A stretch of DNA of 64,000 bases, taken from assembly GCA_020637335.1 (NCBI GenBank), contig JACJWC010000014.1, forward strand, positions 101,084-165,083, read 5' to 3'. The notes beneath the pieces were generated by a model, which searched no databases, was not told the DNA's origin, and was given only the letters and a program-made list of their open reading frames with translations. Of this stretch, positions 34,032 to 43,062 are shown piece by piece. This DNA is from Acidobacteriota bacterium (lineage in GTDB: Bacteria; Acidobacteriota; Holophagae; Acanthopleuribacterales; Acanthopleuribacteraceae). Every line of letters begins with the position of its first letter. The stretch's first letter is position 1. The translations under genes were made by a program, and so were the position numbers.

Positions 34032-35987
34032 ATGTTTTCGGAATTTGTGTTGCTTGCGATGCACTTGGTGTTGGTGGATGTATCGGGTGTGGTAACGGAT
34101 GAAATGGGTTCGCCGCTTGAAGGTGTGGAGGTACGCCTGCAAACCAGCTTGGATCCACCCGTTTTGACCAATAGCTCGGGCCAATTTGTCCTGCCCTGTT
34201 CAGGTGTTGGCCTGATCACGCTTGGATTTGCTTTGCCTTATGACCGTAATGCGCCCCAGCAATTTGTAACTCGCACAGTAAACACGACTTGCGGGTCTAG
34301 TGGTTTAAGCATCATGCTCGAGCCGTATCCGACTGGAACTAGTACGACCTATGAACCAATCAAAGCGGCCTCTCCCAATGGCTGTGGGGATTGTCATAGC
34401 TTGCAATATGACGAATGGGCAATGAGTCGACATGCGGGCGCGGCAACCAATTTCTGGGTTCAGGACCTTTATACGGATTTTCGGGCCAGCCATGATGGAT
34501 CCGATACCGGTTCCTGTGCTACGTGTCATGCGCCTGCCGCCGAGGCACACAACCCGGGCAGCACCTTCCTGGACGATGTGAATCTATCGACCTCTGCTCT
34601 TGAAGGGGTGAATTGCTCCAGCTGTCACCAAATCGATGGGATAGACCCGAAAAATATGCAAGCGCTGCACTTGCAGGGCAACGCCTCGATGCGTTTTCCG
34701 TGTTCGGGTCCACCATGTACAGAAACCCACGAATATGTGTGGGGGCCTATCCCTGACGTGGGTTATGCCTTTATGAAAGCGGGATATCAGCCGCAATTCA
34801 CACAAAGCCTTTTCTGCGGCAGTTGTCATGAGTACACCCGGCCGGGCACTTCCGTACCTGGTCAAACGACCTACTCGGAGTGGTTAGGCTCCGAATATGC
34901 CAACCCCAGCTCTACAAATTTTCGGACCTGCCAGGACTGCCACATGCCGGCAGCCAGTGATCCGGGCCGGTTGTGTGACCCTCCGATCGGCTTTGGCAAT
35001 GGCCCGATTCGACCGGGCGCGGCCCACCGCAGCCACCAAATCGAAGGCACCACACCTGCCCGACTGGAGGAGGCGGTAACCTTAAACGGATTGCTCTCAA
35101 TTTCTGAAAATCGACTTTTTGTTGAAGCTTCTGTTCAAAATGTGGCAGCGGGTCACGCGTTTCCCACAGGCATTTCACTGCGCAATGTGATATTGCGTGT
35201 GCTCGCCCAAGCGGACAATGGTGAATTGACACTTTTGGAAGGGCCTTTGATCCCCGAGTTGGGGTCGGACCGGAATGGTGTTCCCGAGGAAGGCGATTGG
35301 GCTGGTCAGCCCGGATTCTTATTCGGCAAAGTTTTGGCCGGCCGTATTAACGGAGTAGGCGAGGAGGTTTCGCCTGTTTTATTTGTGGATGCGGAGCGTG
35401 TTGCCTATCAACAGGTCATCCAGCCGTTTGAAACCCATGTCAGCCAATACCAATTCGACTTGAGCGGCGGTGCCTGCCAGACCGGGCAAATTGATGTGAC
35501 CTTGCAATTGGTCTACCGTCGTGCCTGGCGTTTTCTGGCGGTCGAGAAGGGGTGGACGACGGATGCGCTGGGTGAGCCGTGGGAACAGGTCATCGCCAGT
35601 TGGCAAGACAGTGTGATGGTACCACCCAGTGTCCAAATCGTAGCTGACCCCGATCCAGCCTGCCCTGACGGGACGACCCTGACCGCCGTTCCGGCTTGTC
35701 TCCAAGGTCCGTTCACGTACAGTTGGAGTGGACCGAACATCATCGGCCCCAGCGATTCGCCGAGTATTGTGGTCCAACCCACAGCATCCAGTACGTATTC
35801 GCTCACCGTTTCAGGCATGAACGGAATGGCTCAAAGCCAGTTTTCCTTGGGTGTGCTGCCGGCCTTTTCCTGGCCCCAACTGCTTTCTGAGTGGGCCCTG
35901 GTCCCCAGCCAACCGGCTTGGGATCTCAATGCCAATGGCCACTTGGACATTCTGGACCTGATGCCCTTCCAAACCTGCCCACCATAA
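34032..35987 (+). CDS. Exported five-haem cytochrome c with transthyretin-like, PKD-like and dockerin-like parts
   Basis: A 651-aa modular protein. A short leader is followed by a carboxypeptidase-regulatory (transthyretin-like) domain (about 18-95). A cytochrome c554-like region has five CxxCH sites, beginning at residues 118, 162, 195, 262 and 300. Then come a beta-rich domain (about 330-520), a PKD/Ig-like domain (about 545-610), and a C-terminal DLNANGHLDILD loop like one half of a dockerin or EF-hand. Haem attachment requires export and System I or II maturation, which is not encoded here. The role is probably extracellular or periplasmic electron transfer, or a nitrogen/sulfur oxidoreductase; no catalytic site is identified. 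AGGAG lies 5 nt before ATG. Confidence 0.87.
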   Translation: MFSEFVLLAMHLVLVDVSGVVTDEMGSPLEGVEVRLQTSLDPPVLTNSSGQFVLPCSGVGLITLGFALPYDRNAPQQFVTRTVNTTCGSSGLSIMLEPYPTGTSTTYEPIKAASPNGCGDCHSLQYDEWAMSRHAGAATNFWVQDLYTDFRASHDGSDTGSCATCHAPAAEAHNPGSTFLDDVNLSTSALEGVNCSSCHQIDGIDPKNMQALHLQGNASMRFPCSGPPCTETHEYVWGPIPDVGYAFMKAGYQPQFTQSLFCGSCHEYTRPGTSVPGQTTYSEWLGSEYANPSSTNFRTCQDCHMPAASDPGRLCDPPIGFGNGPIRPGAAHRSHQIEGTTPARLEEAVTLNGLLSISENRLFVEASVQNVAAGHAFPTGISLRNVILRVLAQADNGELTLLEGPLIPELGSDRNGVPEEGDWAGQPGFLFGKVLAGRINGVGEEVSPVLFVDAERVAYQQVIQPFETHVSQYQFDLSGGACQTGQIDVTLQLVYRRAWRFLAVEKGWTTDALGEPWEQVIASWQDSVMVPPSVQIVADPDPACPDGTTLTAVPACLQGPFTYSWSGPNIIGPSDSPSIVVQPTASSTYSLTVSGMNGMAQSQFSLGVLPAFSWPQLLSEWALVPSQPAWDLNANGHLDILDLMPFQTCPP

Positions 35988-36414
35988 ACATTCAAATGTA
36001 TCGATTGCCTGGCAAATCCCTACAAGTGCCATCAACTCCCGAGATATAAACGCGAAGAAGGCCGAGGCGCAGCTTGTTCAAGCAAAGAAAAGTGTCCAGG
36101 TTTTCAGAAAAAATTTAAATCAGAATCCGCCTCCGCCAGCCGGCCCCGAAGGGAGCCGAGCAAAAGAGGCCCCCAGTAAGCGAAGCGACTGGGGGGAGGG
36201 GACGCATCAATTTCCAACGGCCGTCAAGCGATCAAAGACGCCCATCAACCCAAAGACCCAAAAATCGTGTCTTTTGTTTGACCACAGTCAACCCTGTGGG
36301 CCGATTTGCGCCAATGGATTGCCTGCATAGAAGTCGAAACTTGGCTTTGAGTGTTGATTTTTGGCGGTAGCCTTGCCATAGTGCCTGAAAATCCAGCATG
36401 TAAGGCGGTTTGCC
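35988..36414. other. 427-bp intergenic region with two GC-rich hairpins
   Basis: No gene is supported here. The right third, before the transporter gene, holds a weak TTGATT and CATAGT pair (17-bp spacing, about 60 nt before the ATG) that may be its promoter. The middle holds the two hairpins listed separately. Confidence 0.5.
36141..36195. repeat. Paired inverted repeats of unknown role
   Basis: The first hairpin (36141-36158) pairs CGGCCCC with GGG-A-GCCG around GAA, a 7-bp stem with one bulged A. The second (36170-36195) pairs CCCCCAGT with ACTGGGGG, a perfect 8-bp stem around a 10-nt loop AAGCGAAGCG. They are 11 nt apart. No T-tract follows on either strand, so simple termination is unlikely. 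A REP-like dispersed repeat or structured RNA is possible. Confidence 0.5.
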
Positions 36415-37845
36415 ATGGCGGTGAGTAAGGCTCCTCGGTTCAGTTCCAAATTGGCCATGATTTTGACCTGTATGGGCATGGCGGTGGGTACGGGCAATAT
36501 TTGGCGTTTCCCCCGTGAGGTGGCCAAAAACGGCGGTGGCTCTTTCCTGATCCCCTGGATTCTGGCCTTGGTCTTGTGGTCGATCCCGCTTTTGATGGTC
36601 GAGCTGGGCATTGGCAAAAAGACGCGTAAAGGTCCGCACGGTGCGTTTCGCGCTGTATTGGGCAAACGCTGGGCCTGGATGGGTGGGTTTATTAGCGCCT
36701 GTGCCATGTTGATCATGTGCTATTACGCGGTGGTCACGGGTTGGACGTTTAAATATCTGGTCGAAGCCTTGCGTGGAACGTTGTACGGTTTGGATGCGGA
36801 TCAAACCCATGCGATCTATACCGGTATGCGTGGCAGCCTGACCGCTTTGGTTTTCCACGTCATTGCGATTGCGGTTGCAGGCCATTTTGTGTTTGGTGGG
36901 GCACGAGGCATTGAACGGATTAACAAGGTTCTGATTCCGGGTCTGATCCTCATCCTGGTGTTTGGTGCAATTAAATCGCTGATGCTGGCCGGATCCGGGG
37001 GCGGGATTGACTACCTGTTCCATGTGGACACAGAACGTTTAAGTCAGGGTTCGCATTGGTTGGCCGGTTTTACCCAATCGGCTTGGTCGACGGGGGCCGG
37101 ATGGGGTCTGATGCTGGCCTATGCCGTCTATGCGCGCGAGCAGGACGATCCCGTGACGACACCCGTTGCGACTGGGTTTGGCAACAATTTCATCGAGATT
37201 ATGGTTGGACTCATGATCTTTCCGGCTGTTTTCGCCATTATGGGCCAGGAGGGCGTTAACTTTATTGCGACCTCCAATGGCACGGGTGGGATAGCGTTTG
37301 AGGTTACCCCGCTCCTGATGAGCAAAATGCCGGGCGGTTCGACCATGTTAATCCTGTTTTTTATTGGCCTGGCCAGTGCGGCCTTGACCTCCCTCATCGC
37401 TATGGTCGAGTTAAGCACACGCTTCTTCATGGACTACCAGATCGAACGCAAAAAAGCGCTGTGGATCAGTTTGTTGCTGTGCTTGGTGGTGGGTGCTCCG
37501 AGTGCCTTGAATAACAGTATTTTTGATAACCAGGACTTTGTCTGGGGTCTTGGCCTAATGTTGTCTGGCCTGTTTTTGACGGTATTGGTTTGGAAAGTGG
37601 GCCCGACCCGCTTTTACAACGAGTTTTTCGAACGCGATGGCAAGGGCAATCACTTTTGGTTCGTGGGGCTGATGGCACTGGTGACTGTTGAGACGGTCTT
37701 GTTATTGGGTTGGTGGTTGTGGAGTGAGAGCGGCAAAGGCGGCATCACCTGGCAATGCGTGATTCAATGGTCGGTCCTGATTGGCGTGCTGATTTTTCTC
37801 GAGCGTTTTGCCAAACCCGAGAAATTCCAGGCGGCTAGCGACTGA
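36415..37845 (+). CDS. Sodium-dependent transporter, NSS/SNF family
   Basis: A 476-aa LeuT-fold symporter with 11-12 TMs that uses the sodium gradient to import amino acids or related amines. TM1 carries GMAVGTGNIWRFPREVAKNGGG, the unwound segment that binds sodium and substrate; the family usually has GLAVGLGNIWRFP, so Thr replaces a Leu. The substrate cannot be predicted. The SD (GGCGG) is modest. Its 3' end overlaps the convergent M28 peptidase gene by 11 nt. Confidence 0.92.
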   Translation: MAVSKAPRFSSKLAMILTCMGMAVGTGNIWRFPREVAKNGGGSFLIPWILALVLWSIPLLMVELGIGKKTRKGPHGAFRAVLGKRWAWMGGFISACAMLIMCYYAVVTGWTFKYLVEALRGTLYGLDADQTHAIYTGMRGSLTALVFHVIAIAVAGHFVFGGARGIERINKVLIPGLILILVFGAIKSLMLAGSGGGIDYLFHVDTERLSQGSHWLAGFTQSAWSTGAGWGLMLAYAVYAREQDDPVTTPVATGFGNNFIEIMVGLMIFPAVFAIMGQEGVNFIATSNGTGGIAFEVTPLLMSKMPGGSTMLILFFIGLASAALTSLIAMVELSTRFFMDYQIERKKALWISLLLCLVVGAPSALNNSIFDNQDFVWGLGLMLSGLFLTVLVWKVGPTRFYNEFFERDGKGNHFWFVGLMALVTVETVLLLGWWLWSESGKGGITWQCVIQWSVLIGVLIFLERFAKPEKFQAASD

Positions 37846-38860
37846 AATCCATAACCACATGAAACAAGCCTAAGGCGACTTGATCCAGGAAATCATAATC
37901 AAGCCGATCTGCACGGTCGTCGGGTTGATGGTATGCGTCATAGCGGTAAAAAGCGGTATCGCTGATCAGGACGGCCGGAACATCCTCCTGCCAGAACGAG
38001 AGATGATCTGAAAAATCGATGCCGGGCAGGCCTGCAGGTGCATTCATAGACTGGACGGCCAAACCATTTTGGCCCAACAATCCTGCTTTTACTTTACGGG
38101 TTAAAAACCAATCCGACCAACGACCTGCCACACATATAAAATTTGCCCGATCGCCATATAACAGGTTCAACCCCGCGATAGGGTAGTGTTGACTGCCTGG
38201 ATTGCTGTTCCGATAGCCGACACAATCCAGGGCAATCATTGCGGAGACGGTTTGATTCTCTTGTTTGAGCATGCGGGCAAACACCCGGCTCCCCATCTGT
38301 TCTGAACGGAAAAAAGGCGGCTCCTCCAGACTGAAGGCAACCAAAATGACGCCTTTTTTTAGGCTTTGGTCCTGTAGGAGTCGACTGAGGCCAAGCAGCG
38401 CAGCGATTCCCGAAGCGTTGTCATTTGCGCCCGGATAGGGCTGGCACACATCGTAATGGGCACCAATTACCAAGGTGTTGGTATTGGGTGGGCCGAGGCG
38501 AATCCAAACATTGCGGTAGATTTGGCCTTCAACCGTGAACGCTTGGTCCTGGACCTGATAATCCAACGCAAGCCATTGCTGTTCAATATAGCCGGCAGCC
38601 TGATCCAAGTCTTTGGGGTGGCGGTAATCACGGGTGAGCTGCGTTAAAAATGCCACATGACTTTTCGCATCCAAGTCCGCACGATTTGGCCTTTCAGGTG
38701 CTGGACGGGCCCAAACAAACGGGTTGGTGGTGACAAACCAAAACAAACCAAAAAGGACCAGCAACCCCAAAAGACGAAATCCGCAAGAGCGCCTCCGGCC
38801 AAGTGCGCCAAAGATGCCTGCGGATTTCTTCTGTTCTGCGGACGGTTGGGGTTCGTTCAA
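37835..38860 (-). CDS. Membrane-anchored M28-family zinc aminopeptidase
   Basis: A 341-aa protein with a basic N terminus, one TM (about 29-45) and an M28 catalytic domain. Metal and catalytic residues appear in order: GAHYDV, GANDNASG (bridging Asp), SLEEPPFF (Glu pair) and a late His in DAYHQPDD. Family members are aminopeptidases or glutaminyl cyclases; the HYD/NDNASG pattern is shared by both, so the substrate is open. The domain probably faces the periplasm. It lies 3 nt downstream of the next minus-strand gene, so the two are co-transcribed. Confidence 0.88.
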   Translation of the reverse strand: MNEPQPSAEQKKSAGIFGALGRRRSCGFRLLGLLVLFGLFWFVTTNPFVWARPAPERPNRADLDAKSHVAFLTQLTRDYRHPKDLDQAAGYIEQQWLALDYQVQDQAFTVEGQIYRNVWIRLGPPNTNTLVIGAHYDVCQPYPGANDNASGIAALLGLSRLLQDQSLKKGVILVAFSLEEPPFFRSEQMGSRVFARMLKQENQTVSAMIALDCVGYRNSNPGSQHYPIAGLNLLYGDRANFICVAGRWSDWFLTRKVKAGLLGQNGLAVQSMNAPAGLPGIDFSDHLSFWQEDVPAVLISDTAFYRYDAYHQPDDRADRLDYDFLDQVALGLFHVVMDFSR

Positions 38861-38863
38861 ACC

Positions 38864-39685
38864 TTACTCTTCGTTAAACAGGCGGATGACCTCTTCAAAA
38901 CCGCGCAAACCATCAAAGCTGGCTTTTTCTTCAGAATGGATAACCAACGGTCCACTGGTGGTGATTTCAGTACTTTTGCTACTCTTAAACGAGCGATCTT
39001 CTTTGGAGTTGTAGGTCAAGGTGATCGGTCCGCTGCCTTGGTATTCCACCATCATTTTGTGGATATCTGTGCGCAGATATTTGCGCGCAAGGAGCCCTTT
39101 GTTGCGTTCAGAAATGACGTAGAAGTAGGCCTGGTAATTGCCCGGCTCTAAAAATTCAGGTCCGGACACCTTATAAGCGCGAACTTCCTGTTCCTCTTCA
39201 GATTGGCCTTTGAAATGAAAACGAACGGTTTCTTGATCAGGAGCCGTTTCGGGGGGAAGAATGCGAATGTCAATTTCCAGAGCTTTAAATGAGGACTTGT
39301 TGGATTCCATCAGGATGGCCAGGTAGGGATGCACGCGAAATGCGTCCAGGGAAGGGCGCTGCAGCGTTTCTTTAACCATGGGGGTAGCTGCGCCTTCCAT
39401 TTGAACTGGCGCAGAAAAAGTAACGCCGCCAGAGGTTGTTTGAGTTACGGGCTGTTTGGCTTTGCAATCCACCACGGCTTTGAGAATTTCGGGCGGTAGA
39501 TGGGTCGACAACTCGACAACCGTCGCGCCGTCCAACTCGAAATCGATGCAATTCTGATCCAGCAGACTTATGATCACCTGTGCATCAACCTTTTTCTCGA
39601 CCAGTTCATAAATTTGTTCTTTGTTCATTTGCGCGAACACAAACGTGCTCGCCAGAAAACCCAATAGGATGAGTTTTTTTGACAT
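38864..39685 (-). CDS. Exported protein of unknown function, Acidobacteriota-type N-terminal helix-repeat domain
   Basis: A 273-aa protein with a signal peptide ending VFAQ. The N-terminal segment MNKEQIYELVEKKVDAQVIISLL followed by FELDGATVVELSTHLPPEILKAV, written here in parts, resembles a short helical domain common in exported proteins of Acidobacteriota. The C-terminal half (about 110-270) is beta-rich and unrecognised. The start at ATG 39685 has GGAGAGGAG 6 nt upstream; a longer frame to 39769 has no such site. The function is unknown. Confidence 0.8.
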   Translation of the reverse strand: MSKKLILLGFLASTFVFAQMNKEQIYELVEKKVDAQVIISLLDQNCIDFELDGATVVELSTHLPPEILKAVVDCKAKQPVTQTTSGGVTFSAPVQMEGAATPMVKETLQRPSLDAFRVHPYLAILMESNKSSFKALEIDIRILPPETAPDQETVRFHFKGQSEEEQEVRAYKVSGPEFLEPGNYQAYFYVISERNKGLLARKYLRTDIHKMMVEYQGSGPITLTYNSKEDRSFKSSKSTEITTSGPLVIHSEEKASFDGLRGFEEVIRLFNEE

Positions 39686-39781
39686 AGCTACTCCTCTCCC
39701 GCCTAATGGCGGCGATTGCGAATATCTTATCATTGAACCGCATACGGCCCTAGAGGGGGTTATTAACAAGTAAAGATTCGG

Positions 39782-40789
39782 TCAGCCCAAGGCCTCGATG
39801 ATGGCTTGGGCATAAGAGTCCGTAGTACCCGACCCGCCTAAATCGGCGGTACATTTTTCTTTCTGGGGCAAGGTGGCTAAAACGGCTTTGCGGATGCGAT
39901 CGGCAATTTTGGCTTCGCCCAGATGGTCCAACATCATGGTGGCCGCAAACAACAAGGCGGTCGGGTTGGCTTTTCCTTGACCGGCAATATCGGGCGCAGA
40001 CCCGTGCACAGCTTCAAACATAGCGTGATTGGCGCCCAGATTGGCGGAACCCGTCACGCCTAGGCCGCCAACCAAACCGGAGGCCAAATCGGAGAGGATG
40101 TCGCCAAACAGGTTGGTGGTGACCAAAACATCGATTTTGTGCGGATTTAGGACCATTTGCATGGCCGCGTTGTCGATAATCAAATCGTTAAATTCGATTT
40201 GGGGGTATTCGCGCGCCAATTCTTTGCCCACTTCCAGGAAGAGCCCCGTGGTCAATTTCAAAATGTTGGCCTTATGGGCAACGGTGACCCGTTTTCGGCC
40301 ACGGGCTACTGCGTACTCAAATGCGGCGCGAATAATGCGCTCGCTGGCAAAACGGCTGACCACGCCGATGCTTTCAGCAACCGTGTGGTTTTCATCGACC
40401 CACTTTTCGCGACCAATGTAGAGACCCTGTGTGTTTTCGCGAAAAATGACCATATCCACTTCACCGGATACCGAACGCACACCGGGCAGGCTTTTGGCCG
40501 GTCGAATATTGCTGAACAAATCGAATTTTTGGCGCAGTCCCACATTGATGGAACGGAACCCGCCGCCAACTGGGGTGGTTAAAGGGCCCTTTAAAACGGT
40601 TTTAACTTGGTCAATCAAGGCCAGGGTTTCGCCGGGCAGAGGGTCACCGGTCGATTCATAGGCTGCCATTCCGGCCATGGCGGGAGTCCAGGAGATGGGT
40701 GCACCTGCTGCCTCCAGAATCGCAACGACCGCATCCGAAATTTCAGGTCCAATGCCGTCGCCTTTGATTAATACCACCTCGTGTTTCAT
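39782..40789 (-). CDS. NAD-dependent isocitrate dehydrogenase (isocitrate/isopropylmalate dehydrogenase family)
   Basis: A 335-aa beta-decarboxylating dehydrogenase. GDGIGPEI, the substrate loop FRENTQGLYIG, the catalytic Lys/Asp region (VLVTTNLFGDILSDLASG) and GSAPDIAGQGKANP are all present. The ENTQGLY loop and the absence of leucine genes favour isocitrate (short NAD-type) over 3-isopropylmalate; homoisocitrate or tartrate relatives remain possible. ATG 40789 has GGAGGGAG upstream; an earlier in-frame start adds 18 non-conserved residues. It would feed 2-oxoglutarate and NADH into the TCA cycle. Confidence 0.9.
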   Translation of the reverse strand: MKHEVVLIKGDGIGPEISDAVVAILEAAGAPISWTPAMAGMAAYESTGDPLPGETLALIDQVKTVLKGPLTTPVGGGFRSINVGLRQKFDLFSNIRPAKSLPGVRSVSGEVDMVIFRENTQGLYIGREKWVDENHTVAESIGVVSRFASERIIRAAFEYAVARGRKRVTVAHKANILKLTTGLFLEVGKELAREYPQIEFNDLIIDNAAMQMVLNPHKIDVLVTTNLFGDILSDLASGLVGGLGVTGSANLGANHAMFEAVHGSAPDIAGQGKANPTALLFAATMMLDHLGEAKIADRIRKAVLATLPQKEKCTADLGGSGTTDSYAQAIIEALG

Positions 40790-40914
40790 GGCCGCTCCCT
40801 CCAATGCGAATCGCCTACTGGCGTCAATATCGCCGGCAATCATAGCAGATCCTTGTGTGCCTGTTGGGTTCCGCTACAATAGAAGCACATCTCATTTGAC
40901 CTTAAGGAGTTTAT

Positions 40915-41388
40915 ATGAACCAGGATGTTAAGGACCAGGCAGTTAATATATTGAACCAAATTTTGGAATGTGAATTGGCAGGCGCCGTTTGCTATACCCA
41001 TTACGGATTTATGGTCTTCGGCTATAACCGAATTCCGATCGTGTCATGGTTAAACAGCCAGGCCGATGAGAATTTAGCCCATGCGCGCAAGGCAGGGGAG
41101 ATGATTACCCATTTTGGTGGGCATCCCAGTTTGGGCATTGGCAAACTGCTTGAAAGCCACAAACACGATATTGGCCAAATCCTCGTGGAGTGTATGGAGA
41201 CCGAAAACCGCACCCTGCTGCTCTATAAAGACCTGCTCAAATTGAGTGAGGGTCATTCGGTCTTATTGGAAGAGTATGCGCGAGAAATGATCTATCAGGA
41301 GGAATTGCACATCGGGGAAATCGACAAGATGATGCGCAAACCGGGTGATATTCACGTCGCTGAACCGATCGCCAACCTCAAGAAATAA
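40915..41388 (+). CDS. bfr: Bacterioferritin-type iron storage protein
   Basis: A 157-aa four-helix-bundle ferritin-like protein. Di-iron ligands are visible as the Glu in ILECELAGAVCYTHY, Glu and His in ADENLAHA, a Glu in MEYTEN-like METENRT, and Glu/His in QEELHIGEID. The first Glu-His pair is spaced ExxxH rather than the classic ExxH, and the usual haem-ligand Met of the EMKH motif is not there, so haem binding is doubtful. It stores or detoxifies iron in the cytoplasm. AAGGAG lies 7 nt before the ATG. Confidence 0.85.
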   Translation: MNQDVKDQAVNILNQILECELAGAVCYTHYGFMVFGYNRIPIVSWLNSQADENLAHARKAGEMITHFGGHPSLGIGKLLESHKHDIGQILVECMETENRTLLLYKDLLKLSEGHSVLLEEYAREMIYQEELHIGEIDKMMRKPGDIHVAEPIANLKK

Positions 41389-41468
41389 AACTTCGGGTTT
41401 GAATTGGCGTAATAGATGAGTTATTTGCCCAGGTCCCTCGCCTTGGGCTCCTGTGGGTGAGGTCCTGA

Positions 41469-42791
41469 ATGCAATCGAGTCGAATCCGTCAGATATTAAC
41501 CCTTGCGCTGCCGATTATTGGTGGCATGGTCTCACAGAACCTACTGAATCTGATTGACACTGGCATGGTCGGGAGCTTAGGCGATGCGGCATTGGCTGCG
41601 GTAGGTACGGGCAGTTTTCTGAACTTTCTATCGATTGCGTTTGTTACGGGTTTATCTGCCGGGGTACAGGCCATGTCCTCGCGTCGCAAAGGGGAAAACC
41701 GCTTGGACGAAATGGCTTTGCCGCTAAATGGTGCGCTTTTGGTCGCCATTGTGGTCTCAATCCCCCTGTGTTTTCTTTTGGCCAGTCAGGCCAAGTTGCT
41801 GTTTTCTTGGGTCAATGACAGCGCAGAAGTACTAGTTTTGGGTGAGTCCTATTATCGGGTACGGCTCTATGCCATGGCCGCGGTCGGAATGAACTTTGCC
41901 TTCCGCGGTTATTGGAATGGTATTTCGCGGCCCGGACTCTACATGATGACGTTGGTGATCATGCACGTGACCAACATTTTCCTCAATTGGGTTTTCATTT
42001 TTGGAAATTTGGGTGCACCTGCCTTGGGCGCTTACGGAGCGGGCCTGGCCACTACGTTAAGTACGTATCTCGGCACCTTCATCTATTTTGTGATGGGCTG
42101 GCGTTTGGCACGGCCAAATGGGTTCCTGGCAGGCATTCCTAACGGGCAACAGATTTCCAATCTGTTGCGGCTCGCCGTACCGAATGGGATTCAACAGATG
42201 TTCTTCGCCGGTGGATTTACAGTCCTTTTCTGGATTTTGGGTCAAGTCGGCACCGCAACAGCCAGTGCGGCTAATGTGTTAATCAATGTCGTCTTGGTCG
42301 CCATTTTGCCTGGTATTGCTTTGGGGATTGCTTCTGCCTCGCTGGTTGGTCAAGCACTCGGTAGAAGTGAACCGGAGGAAGCCAAGCAATGGGGTTGGGA
42401 TGTAGTCAAGGTCGGCATTGGCCTGCTGTGTGTACTCGGCATCCCGATGTGGGCAGCGCCCCGTTTGGTTTTAGGCATTTTCCTGCATAACCCCGAAACA
42501 TTGGAACTGGCGGTTGGTCCGCTTCGGTTGGTAGGCCTCACCATTTGGTTGGATGGTATGGGTCTGGTTCTGCTCAATGCCCTCCTCGGTGCAGGCGATG
42601 CCCGCCGAACCATGATCATCTCTGTGTTCTTACAGTGGTTTGTCTTCTTGCCGGTGGCCTATTTGGTCGGTCCACATTGGGGCTGGGGCTTGATGGCCAT
42701 CTGGGTTGCCCAGGTGGGTTATCGGGCGATTCAGGCAGGGGTCTTTGCCTGGATTTGGCACCGTGGCGATTGGGTCAAGATCAAGGTGTGA
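41469..42791 (+). CDS. MATE-family efflux transporter
   Basis: A 440-aa inner-membrane antiporter with 12 predicted TMs in two similar halves. The start LALPIIGGMVSQNLLNLIDTGMVG and the second-half LLRLAVPNGIQQMFFAGG are typical MatE repeats. It resembles the DinF/NorM group; substrates are unknown. It is followed after 1 nt by the TfoX C-terminal-like gene and then the DUF998 gene, so the three form an operon. Confidence 0.92.
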   Translation: MQSSRIRQILTLALPIIGGMVSQNLLNLIDTGMVGSLGDAALAAVGTGSFLNFLSIAFVTGLSAGVQAMSSRRKGENRLDEMALPLNGALLVAIVVSIPLCFLLASQAKLLFSWVNDSAEVLVLGESYYRVRLYAMAAVGMNFAFRGYWNGISRPGLYMMTLVIMHVTNIFLNWVFIFGNLGAPALGAYGAGLATTLSTYLGTFIYFVMGWRLARPNGFLAGIPNGQQISNLLRLAVPNGIQQMFFAGGFTVLFWILGQVGTATASAANVLINVVLVAILPGIALGIASASLVGQALGRSEPEEAKQWGWDVVKVGIGLLCVLGIPMWAAPRLVLGIFLHNPETLELAVGPLRLVGLTIWLDGMGLVLLNALLGAGDARRTMIISVFLQWFVFLPVAYLVGPHWGWGLMAIWVAQVGYRAIQAGVFAWIWHRGDWVKIKV

Positions 42792-42792
42792 C

Positions 42793-43062
42793 ATGTCCGA
42801 GGAAAATATGTTGAACATTGGCCCCAAGAGCCGGGCATGGTTGGCAGCCGTTGGGGTGCATAGCATGGCTGAATTGCGCGAGCGCGGTGCCGTTTCGGTG
42901 TACCATCTGCTCAAATCCAGTGGTTTCAACGTCAGTAAAAACCTGTTGTGGGCACTGTTAGGTGCCGAATGGGGTTTCCACTGGACGCAAGTCCCAACTG
43001 AAATAAAAATGACCGCTTTGGCGGATTTAGTCCGACTGGAATCCTTGGGTGCTTCCGAGTAA
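42793..43062 (+). CDS. TfoX C-terminal-domain-like protein
   Basis: An 89-aa protein matching the helix-hairpin-helix-like C-terminal domain of TfoX (Sxy): NIGPKSRAWLAAVGVHSMAELRERGAV, seen in parts, then a helical end LLWALLGAEWGFHW. The TfoX N-terminal domain is missing, as in many stand-alone relatives of unknown role. ATG 42793 follows the MATE stop by 1 nt; its own stop shares one base with the next start. A link to competence is not supported. Confidence 0.85.
   Translation: MSEENMLNIGPKSRAWLAAVGVHSMAELRERGAVSVYHLLKSSGFNVSKNLLWALLGAEWGFHWTQVPTEIKMTALADLVRLESLGASE

Noticed and set aside
36141..36195. Hairpins considered as CRISPR repeats or rho-independent terminators
   Set aside because: There is no repeat-spacer periodicity and no T-tract on either strand.
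36232..37023. Long minus-strand frame of 263 codons
   Set aside because: It lies antisense to the NSS transporter gene, which has clear family motifs; the antisense protein is low-complexity with no family resemblance.
42793..43062. Competence regulator TfoX/Sxy
   Set aside because: Only the small C-terminal domain is present; the N-terminal domain needed for the known regulator is missing.
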